From positions 17,292 to 81,291 of the forward strand of contig JANNQK010000260.1 of the NCBI GenBank assembly GCA_031400715.1: 64,000 nucleotides of DNA. The letters are read 5' to 3'. The translations under genes were made by a program, and so were the position numbers. This document shows positions 34,460 through 44,026 of this stretch, piece after piece. The notes under the pieces are model-generated. The model was given only the letters and a program-made list of their open reading frames with translations. It had not been told where the DNA came from and made no database searches. The stretch's first letter is position 1; each line of letters begins with the position of its first letter. The stretch is from VFMC01 sp031400715. GTDB lineage: Bacteria > Actinomycetota > Acidimicrobiia > Acidimicrobiales > Ilumatobacteraceae.

Positions 34460-35452
34460 TCAGTGGGCGGCGTGCTGCTCGGCATACCAGCGCGCCAGGT
34501 AGGTCAGGATGACGTCTGCACCGGCGCGCCGGATCGCGGTCAGGTGCTCGGCGGCCACGACGTCATGGTCGATCCAACCGTTCGCCGCCGCAGCCTTGAT
34601 CATCGAGTACTCACCGCTGACGTGATAGGCCGCCACCGGCACGTCCACTGCGGCCCGAACCGCGGCGATCACGTCGAGATAGGCGAGCGCCGGCTTCACC
34701 ATCACCATGTCGGCGCCCTGCGCCAGATCGGCGCGCACCTCCAGCAGCGCCTCGCGGGGGCCGTTGCGCCAGTCCTGCTGGTATCCCTTGCGGTCACCCC
34801 CACCCACGATCGTGCAGTCGACCGCCTCACGAAACGGCCCGTAGAGACCGCTGGCGTACTTGGCCGAGTACGCCAGGATCGCCACATCGGCGAACCCCTC
34901 GCCGTCGAGGGCCTGCCGGATCGCTCCCACCTGGCCGTCCATCATCCCGCTCGGGGCCACCACGTGAACCCCGGCGCGGGCCTGGGCGATGGCGATCTTG
35001 GCATACACCGCCAGGGTGCGGTCGTTGTCGACGCTGCCGCGCCCGTCGAGGATGCCGCAGTGTCCGTGGTCGGTGTACTCATCGACGCACAGATCGGCCA
35101 TCAGCACCAGACGATCGCCCACGTCGGCCCGTAGGTCGGCGAGGGCTCCTTGCACAATTCCCTCAGGGTCGAACGCTTGAGTGCCGATGGAATCCTTGGT
35201 GGAAGGAATACCGAACAAGATGACCGCGCCGACGCCGAGATCGGCGAGCTCACGAACCTCAGCACGCAGGCTGGCCCGCGTGTGCTGCACCACGCCCGGC
35301 AACGAGGCGATCGGTCGGGGTTCGTCGATGCCTTCGCGAACGAACAGCGGCGCCACGAGTTGTCGCGGATGCAACTGGGTCTCGGCAACCAGATCACGCA
35401 GTGCAACCGAGGTGCGGAGTCGGCGAGGACGCTGCTCTGGGAACGATGCCAC
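34460..35452 (-). CDS. hemB: delta-aminolevulinic acid dehydratase (porphobilinogen synthase)
   Basis: Condenses two 5-aminolevulinates to porphobilinogen. It has 330 residues from GTG 35452, which gives the family start MASFPEQRPRRLRTS. TACGAT lies 8 bases upstream. The Schiff-base lysines are in AYSAKYASGLYGPFR and VMVKPALAYLD. The metal site reads DLCVDEYTDHGHCG, with Cys, Asp and Cys where a pure zinc enzyme has three Cys. A longer frame to 37219 is antisense to the GGDEF gene and rejected. The divergent GGDEF gene starts 39 bases away. Confidence 0.93.
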   Translation of the reverse strand: MASFPEQRPRRLRTSVALRDLVAETQLHPRQLVAPLFVREGIDEPRPIASLPGVVQHTRASLRAEVRELADLGVGAVILFGIPSTKDSIGTQAFDPEGIVQGALADLRADVGDRLVLMADLCVDEYTDHGHCGILDGRGSVDNDRTLAVYAKIAIAQARAGVHVVAPSGMMDGQVGAIRQALDGEGFADVAILAYSAKYASGLYGPFREAVDCTIVGGGDRKGYQQDWRNGPREALLEVRADLAQGADMVMVKPALAYLDVIAAVRAAVDVPVAAYHVSGEYSMIKAAAANGWIDHDVVAAEHLTAIRRAGADVILTYLARWYAEQHAAH

Positions 35453-35491
35453 GGCCGGCCATCGTACGGGTTCGACGAGGGAGTGGACACC
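35453..35491. promoter_or_regulatory. compact divergent promoter region hemB / GGDEF gene
   Basis: Only 39 bases separate the start codons. TACGAT (minus strand, 35466-35461) is the likely -10 box of hemB with an 8-base gap to its GTG. For the plus strand, GAGGGAG at about 35478-35484 is a ribosome-binding site for ATG 35492. Confidence 0.5.
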
Positions 35492-37060
35492 ATGACGAGC
35501 GAGTTGGCTGCCACCTCGATGGGTTCGGCGGGATCCGGCTCGATCGGCGCGGCCAACGACATGCACGGGTTGGCCGCGATGGCGAGCATCGCTCGCGCCC
35601 AGGGCTTCTACCTCCGCGCCGCCGATCTGTACCACGAGGCGGCCCGCGAAGCCTTCAGCGTGGAAGAGCGGTTGCATCTGACGATGCGCGAAGCGCACTG
35701 TCGCTTGCAGGTCGACGATCGAGAGGCTGCCGAGCAGCTTGCCGCAGCCGTCGCCAAGGAGGCCCGGAGCGAGGAGTGCTACGCCGAACTGGCAGACGCG
35801 CTCGGACTCCGCGTCGAGACGATGATGCTGCGCAACATGTTCGCCGAGGCGAGCGAGACGCTCTCGGAAGCGATGTACGTGTTGATCCGAGTGCCCAACG
35901 ACCCGGCCTACTACCAGGTCATCCACAACATGGCCGTCACGTATCAGCGATGCGACTTCCCGTTGCCGGCGATCGAGCTCTACGACCGAGCCTTGCGGCT
36001 CGCCCCCGATGACGCCGAGCGGACATTCGTCTACGCGAACATGGCCTCGGCACACCACATGGCGATGAACTACGAGATCGACCCCGAGATGGCCTCCCGG
36101 CACCTGCACGACGGGATCTACGCCGCCACCGCTGCGCTCGACGTGCAGGGCACGTGTGATGTGGTGACGGAGGCAACGGCGCTCGCTCACCGCTCGATCC
36201 TGTTGAACGCGATCGGCCACCACGACGCGGCACTCGACGACGCGCGTCGCTGCCGCGACCTGGCGGAGAAGAACGAGCTGCAGGAGTGTGAAGTGGTGGC
36301 CATGGTCGGCGAGGCGGTCGCCCGTTGGCAGCTGGAACGCGATCCTGCCGTGCTCGACTTGATCTTCGATGCCGCGGCGCGCGGCAAGGAGCTCAACATC
36401 GGCAACTACCTCAAGTCGTCGGCACGGGTGAGCATCGACATCCTCTGGGAGAGCGGCCGCTACGACGAGGCGCGCGAGGCCATGAACCGCCAGTTCGAAG
36501 GCGTCAGCCAGGCTCTGCGCCGTGAACGCGAGGCACGCTGGGAGCACGTGCGACTGGGCGTGTCGCTGCGGAGCACCGAAGTGATCAGCGAGACCGACCC
36601 TCTCACCAGCCTGCCGAACCGCCGCTTCCTGCACAGTTGGTTGCCGGAGGTGCTCGAGCAACACGGTCCGGTGTCCGTGGCGCTCCTGGACCTCGATGGG
36701 TTCAAGGCCGTGAACGACGACCTGAGCTACGAACACGGAGACGCTCTGCTGCAGGAGCTCGCCGGCATCCTCCAACGCATCTGCCGCCGCGGCGATGCGG
36801 TCATCAGGATGGGTGGCGACGAGTTCATCATCGTGCTCCGCGAGACATCCCCCGGCGATGCACGGGCCATGTTCGAACGGGTCCGAGTGTTGATCGCCAA
36901 CCGTCCGTGGCACGGCCTTCCGCCCGGCACGCAGGTGACGGCATCGATCGGCGTGAGCGTCGGCAGCGGCGCCGACGACATGCAGCGCGTGCTGTCTTCG
37001 GCCGGCGAGGCGCTGCATGTCGCGAAGCGTGAGGGCCGCGACCGCATCGTCTTCCGGTGA
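35492..37060 (+). CDS. TPR-GGDEF diguanylate cyclase
   Basis: A 522-residue cytoplasmic protein. Residues about 25-340 are helical repeats with TPR character (AIELYDRALRLAPDDAERTFVYANMASAHHMA), ending in a coiled segment. Residues about 360-522 are a GGDEF domain with SLPNRRFLHSWL and the active-site GGDEF at 441-445. The inhibitory I-site RxxD is intact (R432, D435, five residues before GGDEF). It should synthesise c-di-GMP with product feedback, with the TPR part acting as a protein-interaction sensor. ATG 35492 is preferred because GAGGGAG lies 7 bases upstream. The longer frame to 35150 is antisense to hemB. Confidence 0.9.
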   Translation: MTSELAATSMGSAGSGSIGAANDMHGLAAMASIARAQGFYLRAADLYHEAAREAFSVEERLHLTMREAHCRLQVDDREAAEQLAAAVAKEARSEECYAELADALGLRVETMMLRNMFAEASETLSEAMYVLIRVPNDPAYYQVIHNMAVTYQRCDFPLPAIELYDRALRLAPDDAERTFVYANMASAHHMAMNYEIDPEMASRHLHDGIYAATAALDVQGTCDVVTEATALAHRSILLNAIGHHDAALDDARRCRDLAEKNELQECEVVAMVGEAVARWQLERDPAVLDLIFDAAARGKELNIGNYLKSSARVSIDILWESGRYDEAREAMNRQFEGVSQALRREREARWEHVRLGVSLRSTEVISETDPLTSLPNRRFLHSWLPEVLEQHGPVSVALLDLDGFKAVNDDLSYEHGDALLQELAGILQRICRRGDAVIRMGGDEFIIVLRETSPGDARAMFERVRVLIANRPWHGLPPGTQVTASIGVSVGSGADDMQRVLSSAGEALHVAKREGRDRIVFR

Positions 37061-37135
37061 CCTTGTCCGATCCGACCCGATCCACCTGCCAGGTCGCCGC
37101 CTGCCGCCTGCCGCGGCGAGCGCCGACCCCACCAC

Positions 37136-37152
37136 TACCCTGATGCGCCGTG
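37136..37152 (+). promoter_or_regulatory. -10 box of leaderless promoter
   Basis: TACCCT at 37136-37141 ends 8 bases before GTG 37150, the leaderless pattern seen at other genes here. Confidence 0.45.
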
Positions 37153-38385
37153 ACTGTTCAGGCGTGGTTCGCGCACAACGAAGCCGACATCGAGCCGGGC
37201 TCCTCGGTGAAGCTGGCACTCACCATCACCAACCTCGGCAACCAGACGGAGAGCTTCTCGCTCACGCCCACAGGCCTCGCGGCAGCCTGGAGCACCATCA
37301 GGCCCGCCTACGTCACCCTGTTCGGCGGCTCCCAGGAGACCGTTCAGGTCGAGGTGTCGGCACCACGGCTCGCCAGCACCACCGCAGGTCCCACCGCGCT
37401 CGGCATCCGGATCGTTCCCCAGACCGACCCCGACGACGTCGAGGGCGCTGAACTCACGCTGCATGTCGCGGCGACCTACGACCGCATCGTCACCATGTTG
37501 CAGCCAGCGCTGCGCAGCCGGCGCCGCACGACGTTCGAGGTGATGGTGGAGAACAGGGGCAACTCGCAAGCGAGCTGCCGGATGCACCTCATCGATCCCA
37601 CCCAGCGGCTCGATGGCGATTTCGACCCGCCGGCCTTGGGCATCGAACCGGGCGGCAGCCAGCTGGTGCGCCTGAAGCTGAAGGCAACGAGTCGTCAGTG
37701 GGAGCGCCGGGTGCGCACGATCCCGTTCCGCGTCGACGCCGACCAACAGGGGGCCCCCACCGCGTCGACGACCGGAACGTTCGTGCAGGGTCCCGTGCTG
37801 CCCGACCGGATCGGTGCTCGCCTCGCCGGCACCGCGCTCGTCGCGGGCGCACTGATCGGCGCGTGGTTCGGCCTCGCACGGCCCGCGATCGACGACGCAG
37901 CCGAACGAGCCGTCGGAAAGATCGAGCTACCGGCCGCTCCGGTGATCACCATCGATCCCCAGCAGCCGGTCACTCCGACCACCGTCGGTGCAGACGAACC
38001 CAACACGAACACCGGTGCCGTGGTGCAGGGCGATCCGATCTTCGTCACGTTGCCCAGCGGGGTGCCGGCGAACACCACCGGGGAGCCGGAGCCATTCACC
38101 GTGCCGGCAGGCAAACGGCTGCTGATCACCGACCTGTCGATGCGCAACCCGTTCAACGACGAGGGCACCGCGATCATCACGCTCGGCAACCCGGCCGCCA
38201 ACTTCCCGTTCAACCTGATCGACTACCAGGATGGCCTCGATTGGCAGCGATCGTTCCGCACCCCGATCGAGCTCCTCGAAGGCGAGGCGGTGACCTTCCA
38301 GGTGACCTGCAGCCGGGTCGGCCAGCAAGGCGCGCCCGCATGCTCGGCCGTCGCCAGCTTCAACGGCACGCTCGTCGACCTCTGA
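37150..38385 (+). CDS. membrane protein with N-terminal Ig-like (CARDB/NEW3-like) domains
   Basis: A 411-residue protein from GTG 37150. The first 215 residues are two beta-sandwich domains (GSSVKLALTITNLGNQTESFSLTPTG; FEVMVENRGNSQASCRMHLID) of the kind usually found outside cells, yet no signal peptide precedes them. A single transmembrane helix follows (about 218-245, RLAGTALVAGALIGAWFGLA), then a linker and a C-terminal beta domain. Either the Ig domains are cytoplasmic or topology is reversed. Similar proteins occur in actinobacteria with unknown function. It lies between the GGDEF gene and a secreted propeller gene. Confidence 0.6.
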   Translation: MTVQAWFAHNEADIEPGSSVKLALTITNLGNQTESFSLTPTGLAAAWSTIRPAYVTLFGGSQETVQVEVSAPRLASTTAGPTALGIRIVPQTDPDDVEGAELTLHVAATYDRIVTMLQPALRSRRRTTFEVMVENRGNSQASCRMHLIDPTQRLDGDFDPPALGIEPGGSQLVRLKLKATSRQWERRVRTIPFRVDADQQGAPTASTTGTFVQGPVLPDRIGARLAGTALVAGALIGAWFGLARPAIDDAAERAVGKIELPAAPVITIDPQQPVTPTTVGADEPNTNTGAVVQGDPIFVTLPSGVPANTTGEPEPFTVPAGKRLLITDLSMRNPFNDEGTAIITLGNPAANFPFNLIDYQDGLDWQRSFRTPIELLEGEAVTFQVTCSRVGQQGAPACSAVASFNGTLVDL

Positions 38386-38430
38386 CCCGGCAGGTGACCC
38401 GGCCAGGCATCAACCCGCCTGTCAGCCCGT

Positions 38431-38475
38431 CTTGCCCGTCTTGCCCGTCTTGCCCGTCTTGCCCGTCTTGCCCGA
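38431..38475. repeat. 9-bp tandem repeat, five copies, intergenic
   Basis: Five units of CTTGCCCGT (the last ends in A) lie between the convergent 37150-38385 and 38479-40920 genes, ending 4 bases before the stop of the latter. Confidence 0.9.
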
Positions 38476-38478
38476 TGG

Positions 38479-40920
38479 TCAATCCGTGGTGGGACGCGTC
38501 GTGACCCGTGGGTTGCGGAGGACCTCGACGTCGGTCCGAGCCAGTTGATCGCCGCTCTGGGCCACCAGCGTGCGCTCACCGTGACGTTCGGTGGGCCGCG
38601 TCGGCAACGCGGTGAGGAAGTTGCCCGACGTGTCGGCGCGCACCGTCGTCGACCCGCCACGGCCATCGGCCCACGAGATCGTGACATCGGCACCGGGTTG
38701 GAAGCCAGATCCGCCGAGGCCCACCGGGTCGCCGGCTCGAACCTCGGTGTCGGCGGTCTCGATCGTGGCGGTGCGGGTGCCGTCGCCGTTCACCAGCACC
38801 GAGGTGTACTGGCCGAACTCGGTGAACGCGCGAACCGTGGCGGTGCGATGACCGGACTCGGTCGGGATGAAGACCAGGTCGAACCCACAGCTCGCACCGG
38901 GGTTCACCAACTGGGTCGTGCAGCTGTTGCTGTAGACGACGAAGTCCCCGGGATGATCGCCCGAGATCTCGAAGCCGACGATGCGGGCGGGGCCGAACCC
39001 GATGTTCTCGATGTCGGACGACAGAGCGACGCTGGCCTTGCCCACCGCGGTGGCGGGAAAGTCGAGACCCGAGAACGTGGGCATCAGCGCCGGCTCGCCA
39101 CCCGAACCGAGCAGGGGGCTGACGACGGCCGTGCCGCCGAAGAGATCCTCCGACACGGTCAACTCCGCCTCGCGCAGGCCGGGGAGCAGCGGGGTGAGCA
39201 CGACCTTCACGGTGCAGGTGGCTCCCGGTGGCACGGGCACGCCGAGCTCGCACGTCCCACCCGTGATGGTGAACTCGGGGCTCGACGAGGACACGACCGC
39301 CGGCAGGAAGGTGGACGGGCCCTCGTTGCGCACCGGGATGTACCACTCCGGGCCGGGCAGCAGCACCGCGACCGTGCCGACGTCGAGCGACGGCACGTCG
39401 AGCTGAGCCTTTCGCGAGACCGCCACCACCTCTCGGCCTGCAGCTGTGTCGGTGAACCCGTTGATCGCATCGGCGACGACGGTGTCGAACACGATGACAT
39501 GTCCCGATCCCGAGAGTGCCGGGTGAGCGTTGCCACCGGGAGCAGGCGTGACCCGATCGGGCAACGTGCTGGCCCGGCGGAGGACGCCCCGGTCGACCTC
39601 GCTCACCACGATGTCACCGTCGGTGGGGCTGGCACCCGCGGCCGAGGTGGTGAGGAACAAGTTGCGGGCCCGGGTGACGAAGCCGACCTGCGTGCCGTCA
39701 TCGGAGATGGTGGCCTGCGACGCGCCTTGGTCTGCGGCGATGACTCGCACGTCGGCAGCCGCGTCGGTCGCCTCGACGTCGGGGGCGAGTGGCGTTCCCT
39801 GGCGAGGCTCTCGGCTCACCAGCACCAGGTCACCGTCGACCTGGTCGTATCGATACACCTGCGACGGGCACACGTCCACGCACTCGGGCAGTCGGGCATC
39901 GCCCGCAAGGTCGGCCGAGGGCGACTCGAAGGCGATGTACTGCCCGTTGCCCGAGATGACCGGCGCAGACGCCCCACCGGCGGCAGGAACACCACCGCGC
40001 ACCGAGACCTTCGTGACCGCTTTGCCGGGCTCGGGGTTCGTGCGATCCCAGACGAACACCTGCGAGGTCGCAAACCCAACAGCGACATCGCCCGTACCCC
40101 ACGTGGGCACGGCGTCTTCGGAGGTCGCGTCGCTCGTGTAGACGACGAACCGACCGTCGTCGCTCACATCGGGTTGGCGTTGGCCGACGTAGCGAAACGT
40201 CGTGTTCGGTTCGAGGAGCGGGGTACCCATCACGAGGCTGCTGCGCAGCGGATCGCCGATCGGTTCCGTGAGGTCGACCAGGGTGACCGCGGTCAAATCG
40301 TCCTTGCCCGATCGGGCCTGGTGGGTGAATGCGATCACCGAGCCGGCCTGCGACACCGCAGGGGCTTCCGTGGGGTTCACCCGATCGAGGGCGCTCGTGT
40401 CGCGGTCGGCCGACGACTGGGTGGAGACCAGCTCGAGATCGTCGGGGTCGCCATCACAGGACGGCAGCTGCAACCGGTACACGTCCCACCGGTCACCCGT
40501 GTCGTCGTCACGGAACAGGTCGTAGGCCATCTCGGTCACGAAGGCGACCACACAACCGTCGCCGCTGATCGTCGGCCTGACGCTGTCGCCCAGGATCACG
40601 TCGTCACGCGCCGGCGACAACTCCACCTCGGCTGCGCCGAACTGAGATGCATCGCGCAACCAGATCGTGCGGGTGCGCTCGCTGCCTGTTCGATCGCTGT
40701 TCTCGGTCGGTTCACCCTCGTAGACGATCCAACGCCCGTCGTCGGACACCGACGGATGACTGCCGACCACGCTCGGCTCGGTCAACCCGGCGAGCTTCGT
40801 GAGCCGTGCATCGGGGCGCGGGCCAGCAAGAGCGTGGGACGCCGTCCCGACACCCGCCGCCAATGCCACCACCCCGGCAAGTGCGGGGAGCGTGCGCTGT
40901 CCGATGTTCAGCCTGCTCAT
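38479..40920 (-). CDS. secreted TolB-like beta-propeller protein with ASH/Ig domains
   Basis: An 813-residue exported protein with a signal peptide (residues 1-32, cut after an Ala-x-Ala-like HALAG). Residues about 50-480 contain repeated SDDGRWIVYEG/SGDGCVVAFVT/SDDGRFVVYTS units, the PD40/TolB-type propeller. A choice-of-anchor or ASH-like region (about 510-730) includes the disulphide-prone CTTQLVNPGASCGFDLVF. A last Ig-like domain (about 735-800) precedes the unstructured tail. Such proteins bind envelope partners, and no enzyme motif is visible. TAACCT lies about 33 bases upstream of ATG 40920. Confidence 0.75.
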   Translation of the reverse strand: MSRLNIGQRTLPALAGVVALAAGVGTASHALAGPRPDARLTKLAGLTEPSVVGSHPSVSDDGRWIVYEGEPTENSDRTGSERTRTIWLRDASQFGAAEVELSPARDDVILGDSVRPTISGDGCVVAFVTEMAYDLFRDDDTGDRWDVYRLQLPSCDGDPDDLELVSTQSSADRDTSALDRVNPTEAPAVSQAGSVIAFTHQARSGKDDLTAVTLVDLTEPIGDPLRSSLVMGTPLLEPNTTFRYVGQRQPDVSDDGRFVVYTSDATSEDAVPTWGTGDVAVGFATSQVFVWDRTNPEPGKAVTKVSVRGGVPAAGGASAPVISGNGQYIAFESPSADLAGDARLPECVDVCPSQVYRYDQVDGDLVLVSREPRQGTPLAPDVEATDAAADVRVIAADQGASQATISDDGTQVGFVTRARNLFLTTSAAGASPTDGDIVVSEVDRGVLRRASTLPDRVTPAPGGNAHPALSGSGHVIVFDTVVADAINGFTDTAAGREVVAVSRKAQLDVPSLDVGTVAVLLPGPEWYIPVRNEGPSTFLPAVVSSSSPEFTITGGTCELGVPVPPGATCTVKVVLTPLLPGLREAELTVSEDLFGGTAVVSPLLGSGGEPALMPTFSGLDFPATAVGKASVALSSDIENIGFGPARIVGFEISGDHPGDFVVYSNSCTTQLVNPGASCGFDLVFIPTESGHRTATVRAFTEFGQYTSVLVNGDGTRTATIETADTEVRAGDPVGLGGSGFQPGADVTISWADGRGGSTTVRADTSGNFLTALPTRPTERHGERTLVAQSGDQLARTDVEVLRNPRVTTRPTTD

Positions 40921-40960
40921 CTGTGTTGTTTCGCCCGTTTCTCGACGCCCGCAGGTTAAC

Positions 40961-41755
40961 TCAGCGCCGGAAGCACTCCTCCAGCGCCTCGATCACACCC
41001 GGCAACGAGTGATCGGCCGCGGAGAGGGTGACCTTGAGCCCTGCTGCCTCAGTGTTTCGTGTGGTTTGCGGTCCGATGGTGACCACGACCGGAGGCGTGG
41101 TGACCCCGAAGATGTTCACCCACGATTCAGCCTGCGTTCCGCTCGTGAACACCACCGCGTCAGCCCGCAGGACCGCCATCTGTTGGGCCACGGTCGGCAC
41201 CACGGGCCGCGAACGGTGCGTGTCGACCCGCACGACCCGCCACCCGAGCACCACCAGGCCATCGACCAGCGTGGGCGCTCCGTCGACGGCCTGAGCGACC
41301 ACCGCACAGCCACCGCCGCGAGGGAACACCTTCACCAGCCCTTCGGCGCTCTGCACGTCGGCCACCAGGTCGACCACCAGATCGGCCGAACGAAGGGTCC
41401 TCGCCGTCGTGGAGCCCACTGCCGCCACCCGGGCGGGGCAGCCGTGCAGTGCGTCGACCACGCGCGAGGCAGCGTGCGCCGAGGCGAGCACCACCCAGTC
41501 ATCGGCGGTCAACGAGACGAGGGCAACCTGCACTTCGGCGGCCGTGGCCACGTCGACCAGCTCGATCAAGGGCATGACCACGGGTACTGCACCGCAGTCG
41601 GTGAGCATCTCGGCCAGCACTCCGGCTTGTGCGATCGGGCGGGTGATCACCACCGTTCGGCCCTCGAGCGGACGGTTCGACCGACCTCCGACCGGTCCAG
41701 GCACCGGATCGGGCGGATCGGGCGGGTCGGGCGTGTCGGGCGGATCGGGCGACAT
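40961..41755 (-). CDS. hemD: uroporphyrinogen-III synthase
   Basis: Closes and inverts ring D of hydroxymethylbilane. The 264-residue protein has the typical bilobed pattern with little motif conservation: VVITRPIAQAGVLAEMLTDCGAVPVVMPLIEL at the start of lobe 1 and ADAVVFTSGTQAESWVNIFG plus VVTIGPQTTRNTEAAGLKV in lobe 2. Identity rests mainly on these and on position after hemC. The start is ATG 41755. A GTG at 41761 overlapping the hemC stop is an alternative. The N-terminus is a Pro-Asp repeat from a 9-bp DNA repeat. Confidence 0.88.
   Translation of the reverse strand: MSPDPPDTPDPPDPPDPVPGPVGGRSNRPLEGRTVVITRPIAQAGVLAEMLTDCGAVPVVMPLIELVDVATAAEVQVALVSLTADDWVVLASAHAASRVVDALHGCPARVAAVGSTTARTLRSADLVVDLVADVQSAEGLVKVFPRGGGCAVVAQAVDGAPTLVDGLVVLGWRVVRVDTHRSRPVVPTVAQQMAVLRADAVVFTSGTQAESWVNIFGVTTPPVVVTIGPQTTRNTEAAGLKVTLSAADHSLPGVIEALEECFRR
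41705..41751. repeat. 9-bp tandem repeat encoding the hemD N-terminus
   Basis: About five units of GGATCGGGC, partly diverged, directly after the hemD start codon. They encode a Pro-Asp-Pro repeat. Confidence 0.8.
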
Positions 41756-41757
41756 GG

Positions 41758-42708
41758 TCACCGTCGCGCGATCTCGTCGCGCATCGATGCTGCCAGCCGC
41801 TCGGCTGCGATGATCGCATCTTCCCGAGCGACGGGCAGCACGTCCACCGCGCGCAAGAACGCTCCGCGATCGGGATCCGCCAGGAACGCGTGCAGCACGC
41901 CGTCTGCGACATGGGCACCGACGGGCAGCGAACAGCCCGAACCGAGCATGGCCAGAAAGGCGCGCTCGATCTCGACCGCCGCTCGCGTGGGGACGTGATC
42001 GACCGCGACCAGCAGCTGCGCCGTCGATGCGTCGCCGACGGCACATTCCACCGCGACGCAGCCCTGGCCGACGGCCGGGACGAACACGGTCGGGTCGAGC
42101 ACCTCGGCCACGCGATCCATCAATCCGAGGATCTGCATCGCGGCGACTGCCATCACGATCGATCCACCGTCGGGCAACTTCGACAGCCGGGTGTGGATGT
42201 TGCCGCGCAGCTCTCGGAACCGCAGGTCAGGTCGCACCGCGGCCAGCTGGGCTCGCCGCCGCACCGACCCGGTAGCCACCGGCGCACCGATCGGCAGCCG
42301 ATCGAGCGTCGCGCCGACCAGCGCATCTGCGGCCGAACGCCGTTCGCAGAATGCCGCGATCGTCAACCCATCGGCGGTGGTGGAGGGCAGGTCCTTCGCC
42401 GAGTGCGCCGCGAGCTCGGCACGACCATCGAGCACGGCCCGCTGCACCTCCTTCACGAACACGCCCTGACCACCGATCGTGTGCAGCGGCACGTCTTGGC
42501 GCTGATCGCCGGTGGTGTCGACGAACACGAGCTCGACCACGAGACCCGGGTGCGCTGCCACCAACGCATCCGCCACCACCCGGGCTTGGGCGTGGGCTTG
42601 CGCGCTCGACCGGGTGGCGATCCGCACCCGTCGGGCGGCGGGCGAGGGGGACGTGCGTGGTGCGGAAGGAGGTGGCCCAGAGGAAGGTGGCCCAGAGGAA
42701 GGTGGCAT
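41758..42708 (-). CDS. hemC: porphobilinogen deaminase (hydroxymethylbilane synthase)
   Basis: Polymerises four porphobilinogens. The 316-residue protein has the active-site Asp in HSAKDLPS (D106). The dipyrromethane cofactor Cys is in LGSGCSLPVGAH (about residue 260). RIATRSSAQAHAQA and FVKEVQRAVLDGRAELAAHS are further family blocks. The first 23 residues are a Pro/Ser repeat from a 15-bp DNA repeat (about 42668-42705), so the true start may lie later. The stop overlaps the hemD GTG alternative. Confidence 0.95.
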   Translation of the reverse strand: MPPSSGPPSSGPPPSAPRTSPSPAARRVRIATRSSAQAHAQARVVADALVAAHPGLVVELVFVDTTGDQRQDVPLHTIGGQGVFVKEVQRAVLDGRAELAAHSAKDLPSTTADGLTIAAFCERRSAADALVGATLDRLPIGAPVATGSVRRRAQLAAVRPDLRFRELRGNIHTRLSKLPDGGSIVMAVAAMQILGLMDRVAEVLDPTVFVPAVGQGCVAVECAVGDASTAQLLVAVDHVPTRAAVEIERAFLAMLGSGCSLPVGAHVADGVLHAFLADPDRGAFLRAVDVLPVAREDAIIAAERLAASMRDEIARR

Positions 42709-42745
42709 GGTCAGTGTGTGCCCGACGCCCAGCTCGACGGCGGGA

Positions 42746-44014
42746 TCAGGACAGGTCGAACAGGTCGCGCACGGCCGCAGCGTTGCGTTCGCCCTGCGGT
42801 GTGCCGGCGTCGTCCTTCAGCCGGACCGATGGCTGGTGCAGCAGCTTGGCAACGATGCCCTTGGTGACCGCATCCACCGCGGCGCGCTGCGCCGGATCGA
42901 GGCCGGCCAGCTTGCCGCTGAAGCGATCGAGTTCGGTCGATCGGATCTGTTCGCCTCGCTCGTGCAACATCGCCACGAGCGGCGCAGCCTGTCGGGCAGT
43001 GTTCTCGACGACGAAGCGCTCCACCTCCTCGCGCACGATGACCCGCACGTGTTCGGCCTCGTGGCTGCGCTTGTCGAGACCGCGAGCCGCCCAGTCACGC
43101 AGATCGTCGAGGTCGAGCAAGGTGACGCCAGGCAGCTCGGCCACCGCCGGCGCGACGTTGCGGGGCACGGCGATGTCGACCACGAGCAACGCGCGCAACG
43201 GGCGTGACGACTGGGGACGTGCACGCTCGACGAGATCGGCGTCGACGACGACGGTGCCTGCTCGGCTGCAGGTGAGCAACACATCGGTGTCGGCCAGCGC
43301 CGCTTCGAGTTCGGTGTACGGCATGACGCGGCCGTGCACCCGAGCGGCGAGCGCATGCGCCCGGTCCTCGGTCCGGTTGGTCACGATGATGTCCGCTGCG
43401 CCGGCCTTCACCAACGCAAGAGCCACTCCCTCACCCATCTCGCCGGCGCCGACCACCAGGACGCGGGTGCCTGCAAGGCTGCCGAGTCGCTCGGTGGCCA
43501 TCTCGACCGCCGCGCTGCTGACCGAGGCAGTCGATCGGCTGATCGCGGTCTCGGTGCGAGCCCGCTTGCCCGTCTCGAGCGCGTGCCGGAACAGCAGGTT
43601 CAGGGTGCTGCGAGCCCCGCCCTCGCTCTGGGCGAGCTCCCACGCGCCACGAACCTGACCGAGGATCTCGGTCTCGCCGAGCACCGCCGAGTCGAGCCCG
43701 GCGGCCACCTCGAACAGGTGCGACACGGCGGCTTCGTCGTGCTGTGTGTACAGGTGCGGGTGCAGCTCTTCGGCGTGAAGACCTCCGACGTCGCAGAAGA
43801 AGTCACGAATGTCGGCGTACGCACCGTGGAAGCGTTCGGCCACCACGTACACCTCGGTGCGGTTGCAGGTGCTGAGCACCACGGCCTCGCGCACGTTCGC
43901 CAACGACACCAACGCCGTGATCGCCTTCGGGAGATCGGAGGGAGCGACAGCCACGCGTTCCAACAGCGCCAACGGCCCTGTGCGATGGTTGACCCCGAAG
44001 ACCACGATCGACAT
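42746..44014 (-). CDS. hemA: glutamyl-tRNA reductase
   Basis: Reduces glutamyl-tRNA to glutamate-1-semialdehyde, the first committed step of the C5 pathway. The 422-residue protein has FGVNHRTGPLALLERV at the start, the catalytic C50 in LSTCNRTEVY, the GAGEMGEG NADPH-binding loop, and the C-terminal dimerisation helix. TAAGGT (overlapping the rex stop) lies 9 bases before ATG 44014, so it may also have its own near-leaderless promoter besides the rex promoter. Confidence 0.96.
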   Translation of the reverse strand: MSIVVFGVNHRTGPLALLERVAVAPSDLPKAITALVSLANVREAVVLSTCNRTEVYVVAERFHGAYADIRDFFCDVGGLHAEELHPHLYTQHDEAAVSHLFEVAAGLDSAVLGETEILGQVRGAWELAQSEGGARSTLNLLFRHALETGKRARTETAISRSTASVSSAAVEMATERLGSLAGTRVLVVGAGEMGEGVALALVKAGAADIIVTNRTEDRAHALAARVHGRVMPYTELEAALADTDVLLTCSRAGTVVVDADLVERARPQSSRPLRALLVVDIAVPRNVAPAVAELPGVTLLDLDDLRDWAARGLDKRSHEAEHVRVIVREEVERFVVENTARQAAPLVAMLHERGEQIRSTELDRFSGKLAGLDPAQRAAVDAVTKGIVAKLLHQPSVRLKDDAGTPQGERNAAAVRDLFDLS

Positions 44015-44026
44015 ACGGCCCCGACC

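Noticed and set aside
35453..37219. Upstream extension of the hemB frame (to 919 residues)
   Set aside because: The extension is antisense to the TPR-GGDEF gene; the family start matches GTG 35452.
38431..38475. Possible CRISPR-like array
   Set aside because: Units are 9 bp and directly adjacent with no spacers; a simple tandem repeat.
41756..42046. Upstream extension of the hemD frame
   Set aside because: Arg-rich sequence overlapping hemC in another frame; hemD starts at the hemC stop.
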